The notes under the pieces were generated by a model, which was not told where the DNA came from, did no database searches, and was given only the letters and a program-made list of their open reading frames with translations. The translations under genes and the position numbers were made by a program. A DNA stretch of 64,000 nt from Paraglaciecola sp. L1A13 (GTDB lineage: Bacteria > Pseudomonadota > Gammaproteobacteria > Enterobacterales > Alteromonadaceae). Location: NCBI RefSeq assembly GCF_009796745.1, contig NZ_CP047024.1, forward strand, positions 2,294,001-2,358,000, given 5' to 3'. Positions 43,968 through 53,383 of this stretch are shown here, piece by piece; within the stretch, counting starts at the first letter, position 1, and the number at the start of each line of letters is the position of its first letter.

Positions 43968-46271
43968 TTAATCGTTATTTATACTTGCGTTACGTTTAGT
44001 AAGGGGTAGCTTTACGTTTGCTGCTGATTCAATATCCATGAGCTTGGCTATATTTTCCTTCAACATAGGGCGCGCGAACACAAAGCCTTGAAAGCTGCTG
44101 CATCCCATAGCTAACAAACAGTCAACTTCTTTCAAATCTTCAACGCCTTCAGCTAATACATCAATCTTAAATACTTTACACATGGCAATAATGGCTTCTA
44201 CTACTTGCGCATTTTTTTCGTTTTTATGAATATTAGCGACAAATTGTCGGTCAATTTTTACGCGTTGTACTGGAAATTTAGTAAGTTTCGATAGTCCTGA
44301 ATAACCAACACCAAAATCATCAAGCGTGATACAAAATCCAAAACTAGCCAGATAACTGACTGCTGCAATTGCTTCAGGAATGTTATGAGTTTTAGCTGAT
44401 TCTGTTAGCTCAAGTTCAATGAAATAAGGCTTAATATCGTGTTCAACAACACTATTGATAAGGTGTTTCTTAAAGTCTTTTTGGTCAAGATCCGGGCCGG
44501 AGATATTAATCGCTATTGGTACAATGTTGAGTCCGTCATTCTGCCATGTTTTCAGTTGACTGCAGACGTGATTGACCAACCAATGGGTAAGTTTTAAAAC
44601 GAGACCTGACTGCTCGGCAATAGGAATAAACACCCCAGGCGATACGCGGCCGATCACCGGTGAGTTCCATCGCAACAGCGCTTCCATGCCGATAAGGGTG
44701 CCGTCGCCACGTACTTTTGGTTGGTATTCCACATGAAGCTCATTATTTGATAAAGCCTCGTTGAGCAGAATGCTAATTTCTTGATGTTCAATAAACCGTT
44801 GTTGACTGCCGGTTTCGTAGTAGTTAATCGCAGACTCACTGACAGTAACCGCATGCAATGCATTATTAATCAATTGTGAGGGCGCTTCAGGTAGCTGATG
44901 GGATGCGATAGCGACACCCGCTTTGCAATCAAGATGGATACAATGTTCATTGATTTTCAAGCTGCTCGGCAATGATGAAAGCACATGCTGTATGGTGTTT
45001 TTAGTATTGGTTTGATCGATAATAGGGACAATTAGCCCAAGACTATACTTATCAAGTACGGCAATTAAGCTGCGCTCTCCTAAGTGTTCAGTAAGCGTCT
45101 CTGCCAATTTTTTTAGTGCTTTAGGTAGATATAAAAAACCAAATTTTTGTTCGATAAAGTGGGCATTGCGTACCCGAATTGCGCAAAGGGAAATAACCCC
45201 TCCAAATTGCGGACTGAGCTGAACTAATTTGTTTTCCAACCATTGCCTGTTAGGTAGCCCAATACTCTCGTCATATAATTTGAGGCGTTGTCTCGCTTGC
45301 GTTTGCACTGCGAGAGTTTTATGCAGCAATGCTTTTGCACTAACATCTTCTATCGTTAAAATTGTATGCTGCTCGTCATTGAGCGAATCAATACTAAGTC
45401 TGAACACTTTCATTCTCGCACCTAGTGTACGATTAACTACTAATTCACTGATCCCTTCAACGAATTCAGGAAATACGCGCTCTATACCCAAACCGATAAA
45501 TTGCTTAGGTAGGCTCGTTAATAATAATGATTGTGCAGCTTGGTTTGCTTCAATGATATTGCGCTGACGGTCAATTAAAATTTTAGCCGTTTGGGCATTA
45601 ACAAATAACGCATGATATAACTGAGTTTGATTACTTAAAATTTGATTTCTTTCTATATTAAATTGATTCCCTCGTTTTGCTGCAATGCTTGCTCGGGCAA
45701 TAGCAAACGGAATACATAAATTGAAAAAAACAAATAAGATGGTATGCAAATAGTAGTTAGCGTTGGTTAATACGGGGATTGGTGGTAGGTATTCGGTCAG
45801 CGATATTTCGTTAATTAATATATAAAGAGGGAGCAGATTAATGCAAATACATACCAAACCAGCCTTCCAGCCAAGTAATATAAAAGCCACAAATGGCGTC
45901 GAATACATTACGATAGGGCCAAGCATAGATAGTATTTGATTTGGTTGAGTAACATTAAAGCTGATGCCAGCTAATACTATTAATACGAGTAGACCGATTG
46001 CACTCACATAGTAATAACGTTTCGACATCACCAGTAGTAACGCGAGAGCCGTATAAAAAAATAATGCAATCGGTACAATATAATCTATCTGCTCAAGCAT
46101 ACTTTGCCACGCACTTTGAACTACAAAGACCGCACACAACAGTAAAACAGAAACCAATATTATGCGCAGCGAACTGATGCGCCATGCCTCAACATTGGTC
46201 ACAGGGTGATAGTCATCTTGTAAGTAAAAATATTCTTTCAATTGCAGCTTAAGGCGGGCGATAAAGGGCAT
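43968..46271 (-). CDS. Membrane GGDEF-EAL protein with degenerate GGDEF site
   Basis: The 767-residue protein has about six N-terminal membrane helices (about 30-205), a PAS-like domain (about 215-315), a GGDEF-fold domain (about 335-490) and an EAL domain (about 505-755). The cyclase site is destroyed: the position of GGDEF reads AVLDKYSLGLIVP. The EAL domain keeps MEALLRWNSP, ELTESAK, DDFGVGYSGL, KIDRQFV and AEGVED, so it should be a working c-di-GMP phosphodiesterase, with the dead GGDEF perhaps a GTP sensor. The membrane part does not match a named MASE domain that I can recognise. Confidence 0.92.
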   Translation of the reverse strand: MPFIARLKLQLKEYFYLQDDYHPVTNVEAWRISSLRIILVSVLLLCAVFVVQSAWQSMLEQIDYIVPIALFFYTALALLLVMSKRYYYVSAIGLLVLIVLAGISFNVTQPNQILSMLGPIVMYSTPFVAFILLGWKAGLVCICINLLPLYILINEISLTEYLPPIPVLTNANYYLHTILFVFFNLCIPFAIARASIAAKRGNQFNIERNQILSNQTQLYHALFVNAQTAKILIDRQRNIIEANQAAQSLLLTSLPKQFIGLGIERVFPEFVEGISELVVNRTLGARMKVFRLSIDSLNDEQHTILTIEDVSAKALLHKTLAVQTQARQRLKLYDESIGLPNRQWLENKLVQLSPQFGGVISLCAIRVRNAHFIEQKFGFLYLPKALKKLAETLTEHLGERSLIAVLDKYSLGLIVPIIDQTNTKNTIQHVLSSLPSSLKINEHCIHLDCKAGVAIASHQLPEAPSQLINNALHAVTVSESAINYYETGSQQRFIEHQEISILLNEALSNNELHVEYQPKVRGDGTLIGMEALLRWNSPVIGRVSPGVFIPIAEQSGLVLKLTHWLVNHVCSQLKTWQNDGLNIVPIAINISGPDLDQKDFKKHLINSVVEHDIKPYFIELELTESAKTHNIPEAIAAVSYLASFGFCITLDDFGVGYSGLSKLTKFPVQRVKIDRQFVANIHKNEKNAQVVEAIIAMCKVFKIDVLAEGVEDLKEVDCLLAMGCSSFQGFVFARPMLKENIAKLMDIESAANVKLPLTKRNASINND

Positions 46272-46601
46272 TTAAATCCTGACCAATAAATAGTAGTACT
46301 TGGTTACAACATCTGATTTCGTGCCTATGTTACTGATTAAAAGTTATATTTTATAGTCTCAACGGTAAATAAAACGCTCAATCAGTGAGAAAAGTGTAAC
46401 AATATGAAAATAGTGTTAAAGAATGTAAGTCCCCGCTGGGCATTATAAATTCGAGTTTATTGGCTATTGGTATTTTCTCTAGGCAGTGATGAGCTCGCAT
46501 CTTTATTGATTGCTGCTGTGTAATGAGAGGCGACTGTGCATCGTAAAATAACCCTCATTGTATAAATACCCATCGTTTGATTCATATATCTTAAATTGTA
46601 C
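46272..46601. other. Region before the tRNA-fMet cluster, no gene
   Basis: This 330-base stretch between the GGDEF-EAL gene and the first tRNA promoter contains the promoter region of the former. I see no supported gene. A minus-strand frame at 46457-46717 reads into the antisense of the tRNA and is an artefact. Confidence 0.4.
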
Positions 46602-46628
46602 TTGCAATACGAAGGTAAGCTATATAGA
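46602..46628 (+). promoter_or_regulatory. Promoter of tRNA-fMet copy 1
   Basis: TTGCAA and TATAGA are 15 bases apart and are followed by AGTGCGCC, a GC-rich start region of the kind found at stringently controlled tRNA promoters. The same layout, TTGyAwTAC then TATAGAGTGC, occurs before copies 2 and 3. Confidence 0.65.
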
Positions 46629-46643
46629 GTGCGCCACATCGGA

Positions 46644-46720
<77 letters not shown>

Positions 46721-46795
46721 ACCGATACCTCGTTAATTTCAAAGAATCTTAAAGAAAAAATTCGCCCTTTGGGCTCGCTCTTCATAGTCACGAAA

Positions 46796-46827
46796 GGTTG
46801 TAGGTTTAAATCCTGCTCCCGCCACCA
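46796..46827 (+). repeat. Partial tRNA-fMet 3' fragment after copy 1
   Basis: A 32-base copy of the variable loop, T arm and acceptor 3' strand with CCA of tRNA-fMet, with three changes (GGTTG, TTTAAA, GCCACCA). It is preceded by GGGCTCGCTCTTCATAGTCACGAAA-like sequence that resembles an interrupted anticodon arm. Confidence 0.85.
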
Positions 46828-46989
46828 ACGGATGCCTAGGTTTTAATTCAAAAGAATGAAACACAAACATAAAAATTAAAGCAATTCGCTTTAGGCTCCT
46901 TCTGCATAGTTATCAAAGATCTCGAGCTCAAATCTTGCTCTGAAAATCAGTCGATGCCACAGTTTTAATTAAGCATTATCAAATTCTAT

Positions 46990-47022
46990 CCGCCTATTGC
47001 TTATTCTTAGTTATTTAGGCGG
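46990..47022 (+). other. Hairpin upstream of tRNA copy 2
   Basis: CCGCCTA pairs with TAGGCGG over a 19-base loop, followed by CTTTGATATTT. It could be a weak terminator for transcripts coming from tRNA copy 1. An equal structure lies at 48197-48229 before copy 3. Confidence 0.45.
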
Positions 47023-47128
47023 CTTTGATATTTAGTGCTGATATTTCACGCATGAAAGCCCAAAACGTTTATTTTTAGTGCGATCTGTGGGATTAAACAG
47101 CAGTCAGACGCTGTTTTACATTTATGTC

Positions 47129-47155
47129 TTGTATTACCCATTAGGCCTCTATAGA
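47129..47155 (+). promoter_or_regulatory. Promoter of tRNA-fMet copy 2
   Basis: TTGTAT and TATAGA with a 15-base spacer, then GTGCTCC. The arrangement repeats that of copies 1 and 3. Confidence 0.65.
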
Positions 47156-47170
47156 GTGCTCCACATCGGA

Positions 47171-47247
<77 letters not shown>

Positions 47248-47323
47248 ACCGATACCTCGTTAATTTCAAAGAATCTTAAAAGAAAAAATTCGCCCTTTGG
47301 GTTCGCTCTTTATAGTCACGAAA

Positions 47324-48046
47324 GTTCGTAGGTTTAAATCCTGCTCCCGCAACCAACCGATACTTCAGTTTTAATTCAACACTTTCAAATTGAAAAGCTA
47401 AAGCAATTCGCCTTATGCTCGCTCTTTATAGTCACGAAAGGTCGTAGGTTCAAATCCTGCTCCCGCAACCAACCGATACCTCAGTTTTAATCCTTTTTTT
47501 AAATATAAAAACCAAAGCAATTCGCCTTAGGGCTCACTCTTCATAGTCACGAAAGGTCGTAGGTTCAAATCCTGCTCCCGCAACCAACCGATACCTCAGT
47601 TTTAATCCTTTTTTTAAATATAAAAACCAAAGCAATTCGCCTTAGGGCTCACTCTTCATAGTCACGAAAGGTCGTAGGTTCAAATCCTGCTCCCGCAACC
47701 AACCGATACCTCAGTTTTAATCCTTTTTTTAAATATAAAAACCAAAGCAATTCGCCTTAGGGCTCACTCTTCATAGTCACGAAAGGTCGTAGGTTCAAAT
47801 CCTGCTCCCGCAACCAACCGATACCTCAGTTTTAATCCTTTTTTTTAAATATAAAAACCAAAGCAATCGCCCTAGGGCTCACTCTTTATAGCCACGAAAG
47901 GTCGTAGGTTCAAATCCTGCTCCCGCAACCAACCGATACCTCAGTTTTAATCCTTTTTTTTAAATATAAAAACCAAAGCAATCACCCTAGGGCTCACTCT
48001 TCATAGTCACGAAAGTTCGTAGGTTCAAATCCTGCTCTCGCAACCA
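47324..48046 (+). repeat. Tandem array of seven tRNA-fMet 3'-half units
   Basis: The 32-base 3' end of tRNA-fMet (GGTCGTAGGTTCAAATCCTG and on to CCGCAACCA) recurs at 47324, 47440, 47555, 47670, 47785, 47900 and 48015. Five consecutive steps measure exactly 115 bases and the first 116. Between the tRNA pieces each unit has an AT-rich spacer (CTCAGTTTTAATCC, a T-run, AAATATAAAAACCAAAGC) and a GGGCTCACTCTTCATAGTCAC segment. Units 3-5 are practically identical, so the array was amplified recently. CCA is kept in every unit. Confidence 0.95.
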
Positions 48047-48335
48047 ACCGATACTTCAGTTTTAAATCATAATAATCAAAAACAAAAGCAATTCGCTTTA
48101 GACTCCCTCTGCATAGTTATCAAAGATCTCGAGTTCAAATCCTGCTCTGAAAATCAGTCGATGGCACAGTTTTAATTAAGCATTATCAAATTCTATCCGC
48201 CTATTGCTCATTCTTCGTTATTTAGGCGGCTTTGATATTTAGTGCTGATATTTCACGCATGAAAGCCCAAAACGTTTATTTTTAGTGCGATCTGTGGGAT
48301 TAAACAGCAGTCAGACGCTGTTTTACATTTATGTC

Positions 48336-48362
48336 TTGTATTACCCATTAGGCCTCTATAGA
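48336..48362 (+). promoter_or_regulatory. Promoter of tRNA-fMet copy 3
   Basis: TTGTAT and TATAGA with a 15-base spacer, identical to the promoter of copy 2 because it lies in the duplicated block. Confidence 0.65.
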
Positions 48363-48377
48363 GTGCTCCACATCGGA

Positions 48378-48454
<77 letters not shown>

Positions 48455-48522
48455 ACCGATACTTCAGTTATTTCAACGTTAAATTTCAATCGCCTTAGGG
48501 CTCACTCTTCATAGTCACGAAA

Positions 48523-48770
48523 GGTCGTAGGTTCAAATCCTGCTCCCGCAACCAACCGATACTTCAGTTATTTCAACGTTAAATTTCAATCGCCTTAGGG
48601 CTCGCTCTTTATAGTCACGAAAGGTCGTAGGTTCAAATCCTGCTCCCGCAACCAACCGATATTTCAGTTTTAATTCAACACTTTCAAATTGAAAAGCTAA
48701 AGCAATTCGCCTTAGGCTCGCTCTTTATAGTCACGAAAGGTCGTAGGTTCAAACCCTGCTCCCGTAATTA
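48523..48770 (+). repeat. Three tRNA-fMet 3'-half units after copy 3
   Basis: Fragments start at 48523, 48623 and 48739. The first two are exact copies of the tRNA 3' end and are spaced 100 bases, with a different spacer (ACTTCAGTTATTTCAACG) from the main array. The last is decayed, with CCCTGC in the T stem and CCCGTAATTA in place of the CCA end, and marks the edge of the cluster. Confidence 0.93.
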
Positions 48771-48875
48771 ATTGTTACTTCAGTTCGTCTCTATCTATTT
48801 TAAAGTTTAAGATTTCAAAAACGATTAGTTCAATCAAGTAGCCTTCATTCTTCCCCCATCTCTATTTTAAATAAC

Positions 48876-48908
48876 TGATTAACGAGTTTTTTATCAGCTC
48901 GTTAATCA
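48876..48908 (+). promoter_or_regulatory. Inverted repeat before the SMC operon
   Basis: TGATTAACGAG (48876-48886) and CTCGTTAATCA (48898-48908) are perfect reverse complements with an 11-base centre. The dyad lies about 165 bases before the SMC gene, after the last tRNA fragment. It could be an operator, or a hairpin that isolates the operon from tRNA transcription; no regulator gene is adjacent. Confidence 0.6.
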
Positions 48909-49073
48909 ACAAATTGTCACGCTGTCTTTGTAGAAAATTGTACTTATCCATCTACTTTGAATACTAAGACACATTGAAGGTGTTCAAGGCGGTTAAATCT
49001 AGGTAAAATTTACGATTGTTATTTTGCCAATTTAAGTTGGTCTGTTTTTCCCATCCCTGAGTAAAGGACAGCT

Positions 49074-52000
49074 ATGCCTGGGTTACACCGCATTATTTTA
49101 ATTAATTGTCATCTTCCTGGTTTTGTTGAACTGGATGTATCTGGGCACAGTAATATCTGTGGTACCAACGCTTCCGGTAAAACTACCTTACAACGCCTCA
49201 TCCCGGTTTTTTACGGTGAGTTACCCAGTAAAGTTGTGCCTAAAACGCGCAAAAAGTTTGATGAGTTTTATTTACCCCACGCGAACAGCTATTTAATTTA
49301 CGAATATCAGCGGGAAGATGGCCAAGAGTGTCAGGTTGTGCTGACGCGCAAAGGAAGTGATGGCGTTCAGTATCGTTTTATCGGTGCGGCTTATCATAGT
49401 GAACAAATATTAATTGGAATGGAAAACGGCGAAGCACAAGCCATGATGCCTGATCAGTGGATAAAGCAACTAAGACAACTACAAATTGATTTTTCTCATA
49501 AGATCCAAGCGACCAGTGAATTTCGCGGAATTATTCAAAATGATGCCAGTGTAGGTGGTGGCTCAGGGCGCGAAAACACCAAGCTTAGACAGTTAGCGAG
49601 TCGCTACAGCTTGGTGTCTAGTAAACACCGTATTCGTCATATGGAAAAACTCGTTAGTGCAGTGCATGCCAAAGAAGGCAAAATGGACACTTTGCGCACC
49701 ATGTTGGCTGCCATTTTCGAAGAAGATGGACTCATTCAACCCACCACCACGGTTAAAAATAACAAAGCGCGCGAGTGGATCACGCAAATGCGCCAAACCA
49801 TGCGTTTACAAAGCATGCAGGGGGATTACGAGAAAATTCAAGGACAAACAGAACAACTCAATATCGTCGAGCAACAGTTGTTGTTACTTAAACCCTTGTT
49901 AGAAAATGATTTACAAACCCTGACGACTGAAAAAGCAGATGGTCAGGAGCAACGTAATACTTTTAAGACACAGCAACGAGCTGAAAAAGATATTTTCGAG
50001 AAAGGGGAAGGGGAATTAAATAGCCGTATCAGTGAAACGAGTGAGCAGCTGGCGGCTAAGTCGTCTCGATTAGACCATTTACAGCAGCAATATGAAAAGT
50101 ACCAAGACTCTGATATTGAGCAACTTCAAAAAGACATGGATGCGTTGCCATTAAAACGTGAAGAGTATGAACAGATATTAGAGCAATATAATTTACTTAT
50201 CGAGCAACACAAAGATTTGCAGAGCCAACTCGAACAACAGAAGTTCAAATTATCAGAGTCTTTAGAGCGACTGTCGCGCAAGAATCAAGTTAGTGTGAAG
50301 GTCATCAGGCAACAAAAAGAAAATGCCCGCCAAACACATCATGATAAAGAAACTGATTTGCGTGGCCAATTTGAACAACGTAAAGAGCAGCAAGCGCAAG
50401 AATTTGAACAGCAGTTAATGGATGTTGAGCGCAGCATCGTGCGCCAAGAGCATCAAGCTAAACATGCCTCAGCGACAGAGCAAGAAGTCGAAAACGGTGC
50501 ATTAGCAGACAAGCGTTTAGAATTAGCTCAGCGGGCGTGGCAACAAAGTTCTAGCGCCAAAAAACAAGCTGAAACGATTTATCAACAATGTCAGCATAAG
50601 CGCGATGACGCCGATAAAAATTTACATCGAGCGAGGCTTGCTACTAGACAAGGGAAGGATCATTTACAGCAATTACATAAACAGCTTTCCCCAGAGCAAG
50701 ACAGTTTACGTCAATTTCTACGTGACAATAAGCCAGGCTGGGAGCACAGCATAGGTAAGTTAATTGTAGAGCCTTTGCTAGAGCGAAAAGACTTATCTCC
50801 TGAATTGATAGCAGCACACAGTAATGAGTACGCCAATAATCTATTGGGCGTTCAGCTAGACATGTCGGTGATTGATGCACCAGCTTACGCCCAAGACGAA
50901 ACGGCTTTACGGGTGGCGCTCGAGCATGCAACCAAACATTTACTGGGTGCTGAAAAACACCAGAAGCAGGCAGAGTCAGAGCTAGACCAGCTTCATCAAG
51001 AGTCAGAAATACAGCGTGAAATGGTGGCTGAATGCAATAGAGCCTTCGAACAAGCAGAGCAAGAAGTTAGTTATGCACAAAGTGCCAAACAGCGTTTTGC
51101 CGATGAACTAAAAATTGCATTGGAGAAGCGACGCAAACAAGCGCAACACGCATTGCAAACCCTTTTGCATGAAAAACAACAGATAGTCGAACAAAAAACG
51201 GCAGCTATTGCTTTACTTAAATCTGATTATGATGAGCAATTACTTGAGTTTAAATCCGGCTGGCAAGACGAACTGGCGAATTTAGATGAGCAAATTGAGG
51301 AGTTAGAAAAGCAAGTCGAGCAGAAGCGTCAGCAAAATCGTGATCAAATTAAACAATTAGAAGATGCGTTTAATCAAGAGTTGGCAAATAAAGATATTGA
51401 TCCGAACACGCTAAAAAACCTGAAAAAACAAATAGAAACTCTGAAAAGTCATATTCAACTTGTGACTAGTCGCAGGGAAGAGCTAAATGAATATAAAACA
51501 TTTATGCAGTCCGATTGGCTGAAACAACGGCCATTACTACTAGAACAAGAAGCTGATCTTAAAGCACTATCCCAGCAACTGGCTCAACAACAAACGACGT
51601 TGCAGCGCCAATATCAAAACAAGCGTGCTGAGCTAAATCAGGCGTTGTCTGTAATTGAGAAACGCTTAACTGCTTGTGGGTCCTTGGTAGCCGAAATAGA
51701 GCCTATGGTGCGGCAGTTGGCAAATATCGTATTTTCATTCAAGGCTAATGACGACCACGAAATTAATGTAGGCGATCAAGCAGAGCGCATTAGTCGTTGT
51801 ACAGAAGCACTTGAGAGCCGCAGTCGCGGCGAGAAAAAACTTAAAGAAGCGTTAACTGAGTTTGAAGCAAATCTCGGGAAAGATGCAGGAAAAGACTTTT
51901 TAGACACTATGCTGCAAGCTTTTGCCGTATTAGATGAAGATGCTAACGTGCGAGATAGGTTGCCCATTTTACAACGTTTATTGAGTATCTTGGCCTCACG

Positions 52001-52763
52001 TCAGCGACAGATTGTGGAGCAAGGTGAAACTATAGGTGGCGATTTGAATAAGTTCTTTACGGTTTTCAGTGATATTAACCGTAAAATTTCATTGCAAAGC
52101 AAACGCTTAACCGACGAAGTGTCAGATGATTTAACACTCGATGGCATCGCGCGTTCTGAAGTAAAAATCATCTCTACCGTTGACGAGCTAAATTTCTGGA
52201 CACCCCTTAAGCGTTTTGCTCAGCAATATGATAATTGGAATAAATCAGATGCTTTCCTACCGAGCGAAGCTTACTTAGATACGTTAGCTGATGTGGTAGA
52301 AGTACTGCCTAACGATGCAAATTACAGTATTGAATCGTTGCTGCGTCTCGAGCTGCACTTAAATGAAGGTGGCTCGGATTTAGTGATCAAGAATGACCGC
52401 CAGCTTTTAGAGTCATCAAGTCATGGAATGGCGTATCTGATTTTATGCAAGTTCTTGTTAGCGTTTACGCGTTTATTACGTAACGAAGCCAACATTGATA
52501 TTCATTGGCCCATCGATGAAATAGGTACGTTGGCCTATCATAATGTTGAAAAACTATTCACGGCTTGTGATGCCAATCACATCCATATTCTAGGGGCATT
52601 CCCTAACCCTGAGTCAGATGTACTCATGTTGTTTAAGCATCGTTATTTAATCGATAAACAACGACAACGCCTGGAAAAAATAGAACCTAAGCTCAGCCGT
52701 ATCGCCGAGCGTTTGCAGCAAAATACCAATACCACCCATGACAAATCGCAGGTGACAGTATGA
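49074..52763 (+). CDS. SMC/MukB-like ATPase (DUF3584-like), large subunit of a condensin-type complex
   Basis: The 1229-residue protein has split ABC-type ATPase halves at its ends and long coiled coils between them. Walker A is GTNASGKT with K36. Near the C-terminus the signature loop is SSHGMAYLI (S1116, H1117, G1118) and Walker B is IHWPIDEIG with D1148-E1149. Coiled coils run at about 225-530 and 600-900. The N-terminus, with LIPVFYGELPSKVVPKTRKK and FDEFYLP, recalls the DUF3584 family of SMC-like proteins. Its stop overlaps the next start (ATGA). With its two partners it should form a ring or clamp that acts on DNA, as MukB, MksB or JetC do. Which of these it resembles most cannot be settled by eye. 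Confidence 0.85.
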   Translation: MPGLHRIILINCHLPGFVELDVSGHSNICGTNASGKTTLQRLIPVFYGELPSKVVPKTRKKFDEFYLPHANSYLIYEYQREDGQECQVVLTRKGSDGVQYRFIGAAYHSEQILIGMENGEAQAMMPDQWIKQLRQLQIDFSHKIQATSEFRGIIQNDASVGGGSGRENTKLRQLASRYSLVSSKHRIRHMEKLVSAVHAKEGKMDTLRTMLAAIFEEDGLIQPTTTVKNNKAREWITQMRQTMRLQSMQGDYEKIQGQTEQLNIVEQQLLLLKPLLENDLQTLTTEKADGQEQRNTFKTQQRAEKDIFEKGEGELNSRISETSEQLAAKSSRLDHLQQQYEKYQDSDIEQLQKDMDALPLKREEYEQILEQYNLLIEQHKDLQSQLEQQKFKLSESLERLSRKNQVSVKVIRQQKENARQTHHDKETDLRGQFEQRKEQQAQEFEQQLMDVERSIVRQEHQAKHASATEQEVENGALADKRLELAQRAWQQSSSAKKQAETIYQQCQHKRDDADKNLHRARLATRQGKDHLQQLHKQLSPEQDSLRQFLRDNKPGWEHSIGKLIVEPLLERKDLSPELIAAHSNEYANNLLGVQLDMSVIDAPAYAQDETALRVALEHATKHLLGAEKHQKQAESELDQLHQESEIQREMVAECNRAFEQAEQEVSYAQSAKQRFADELKIALEKRRKQAQHALQTLLHEKQQIVEQKTAAIALLKSDYDEQLLEFKSGWQDELANLDEQIEELEKQVEQKRQQNRDQIKQLEDAFNQELANKDIDPNTLKNLKKQIETLKSHIQLVTSRREELNEYKTFMQSDWLKQRPLLLEQEADLKALSQQLAQQQTTLQRQYQNKRAELNQALSVIEKRLTACGSLVAEIEPMVRQLANIVFSFKANDDHEINVGDQAERISRCTEALESRSRGEKKLKEALTEFEANLGKDAGKDFLDTMLQAFAVLDEDANVRDRLPILQRLLSILASRQRQIVEQGETIGGDLNKFFTVFSDINRKISLQSKRLTDEVSDDLTLDGIARSEVKIISTVDELNFWTPLKRFAQQYDNWNKSDAFLPSEAYLDTLADVVEVLPNDANYSIESLLRLELHLNEGGSDLVIKNDRQLLESSSHGMAYLILCKFLLAFTRLLRNEANIDIHWPIDEIGTLAYHNVEKLFTACDANHIHILGAFPNPESDVLMLFKHRYLIDKQRQRLEKIEPKLSRIAERLQQNTNTTHDKSQVTV

Positions 52764-53383
52764 TAGAGAATGGTCCACTATTAGAACGTTTATTAGAAGG
52801 CGAGTTTATTTGCGCTGTTACCGATGAACACAGTTTTCATAAGCTGCAGAACGCACAATTAGTAGAGGATCTTAATCACTTCTTGCGTCCGTTAAATCGC
52901 CGCGTCGCCAAGAGTGAAGACGGTGCAGTGTATTTTTTAGCTTATTGTGATTTAAACCAGCATGCCCGTCATCAACTTAGCCAACAGTTTAATGCAACAG
53001 TGCAGTCATTGTTACCAATGCTGGAATGGATGCAGTTGGTGCAAGAAGCTATGGGCAGAGATGGTGCACTTGGGGCAGGCGATACCATAAAATTGCAGGA
53101 TTTTGAGTCTAAAGTGGTAGATAACCAATCACTTATTCAGCGCTTGGCGCAGTTATCAAACGATAAGCTGTTTAAGTCCACCAGTGATAAGTCTGATATG
53201 CAAATTAAACAAGTGTTTAAGCGTATTAAAGAACTCGGTTATTTGTATCAGCCCCATAAAGACCGTCTATTTTATATTGTTACCGGTAAGGTTGAGCAAT
53301 TGATTGAATTGGTGCGTTTCATTAAAGATGAAGAAAATGTGCCCATTAATGATGATGCACCTGAGCAAGAGGCGATGTTTTGA
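52760..53383 (+). CDS. MukE/MksE-like small subunit
   Basis: The 207-residue soluble protein starts in the ATGA overlap with the SMC gene. It has winged-helix-like segments: LERLLEGEFICAVTDEHSFHKLQ, a middle helical part, and a second unit ending KRIKELGYLYQPHKDRLFYIVTGKVEQLIELVRF. Position, size and the paired winged-helix form match the kite subunits (MukE, MksE, JetB) that sit on the kleisin. I infer the family from architecture and neighbours, not from a motif. The C-terminus is acidic. Confidence 0.65.
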   Translation: MIENGPLLERLLEGEFICAVTDEHSFHKLQNAQLVEDLNHFLRPLNRRVAKSEDGAVYFLAYCDLNQHARHQLSQQFNATVQSLLPMLEWMQLVQEAMGRDGALGAGDTIKLQDFESKVVDNQSLIQRLAQLSNDKLFKSTSDKSDMQIKQVFKRIKELGYLYQPHKDRLFYIVTGKVEQLIELVRFIKDEENVPINDDAPEQEAMF

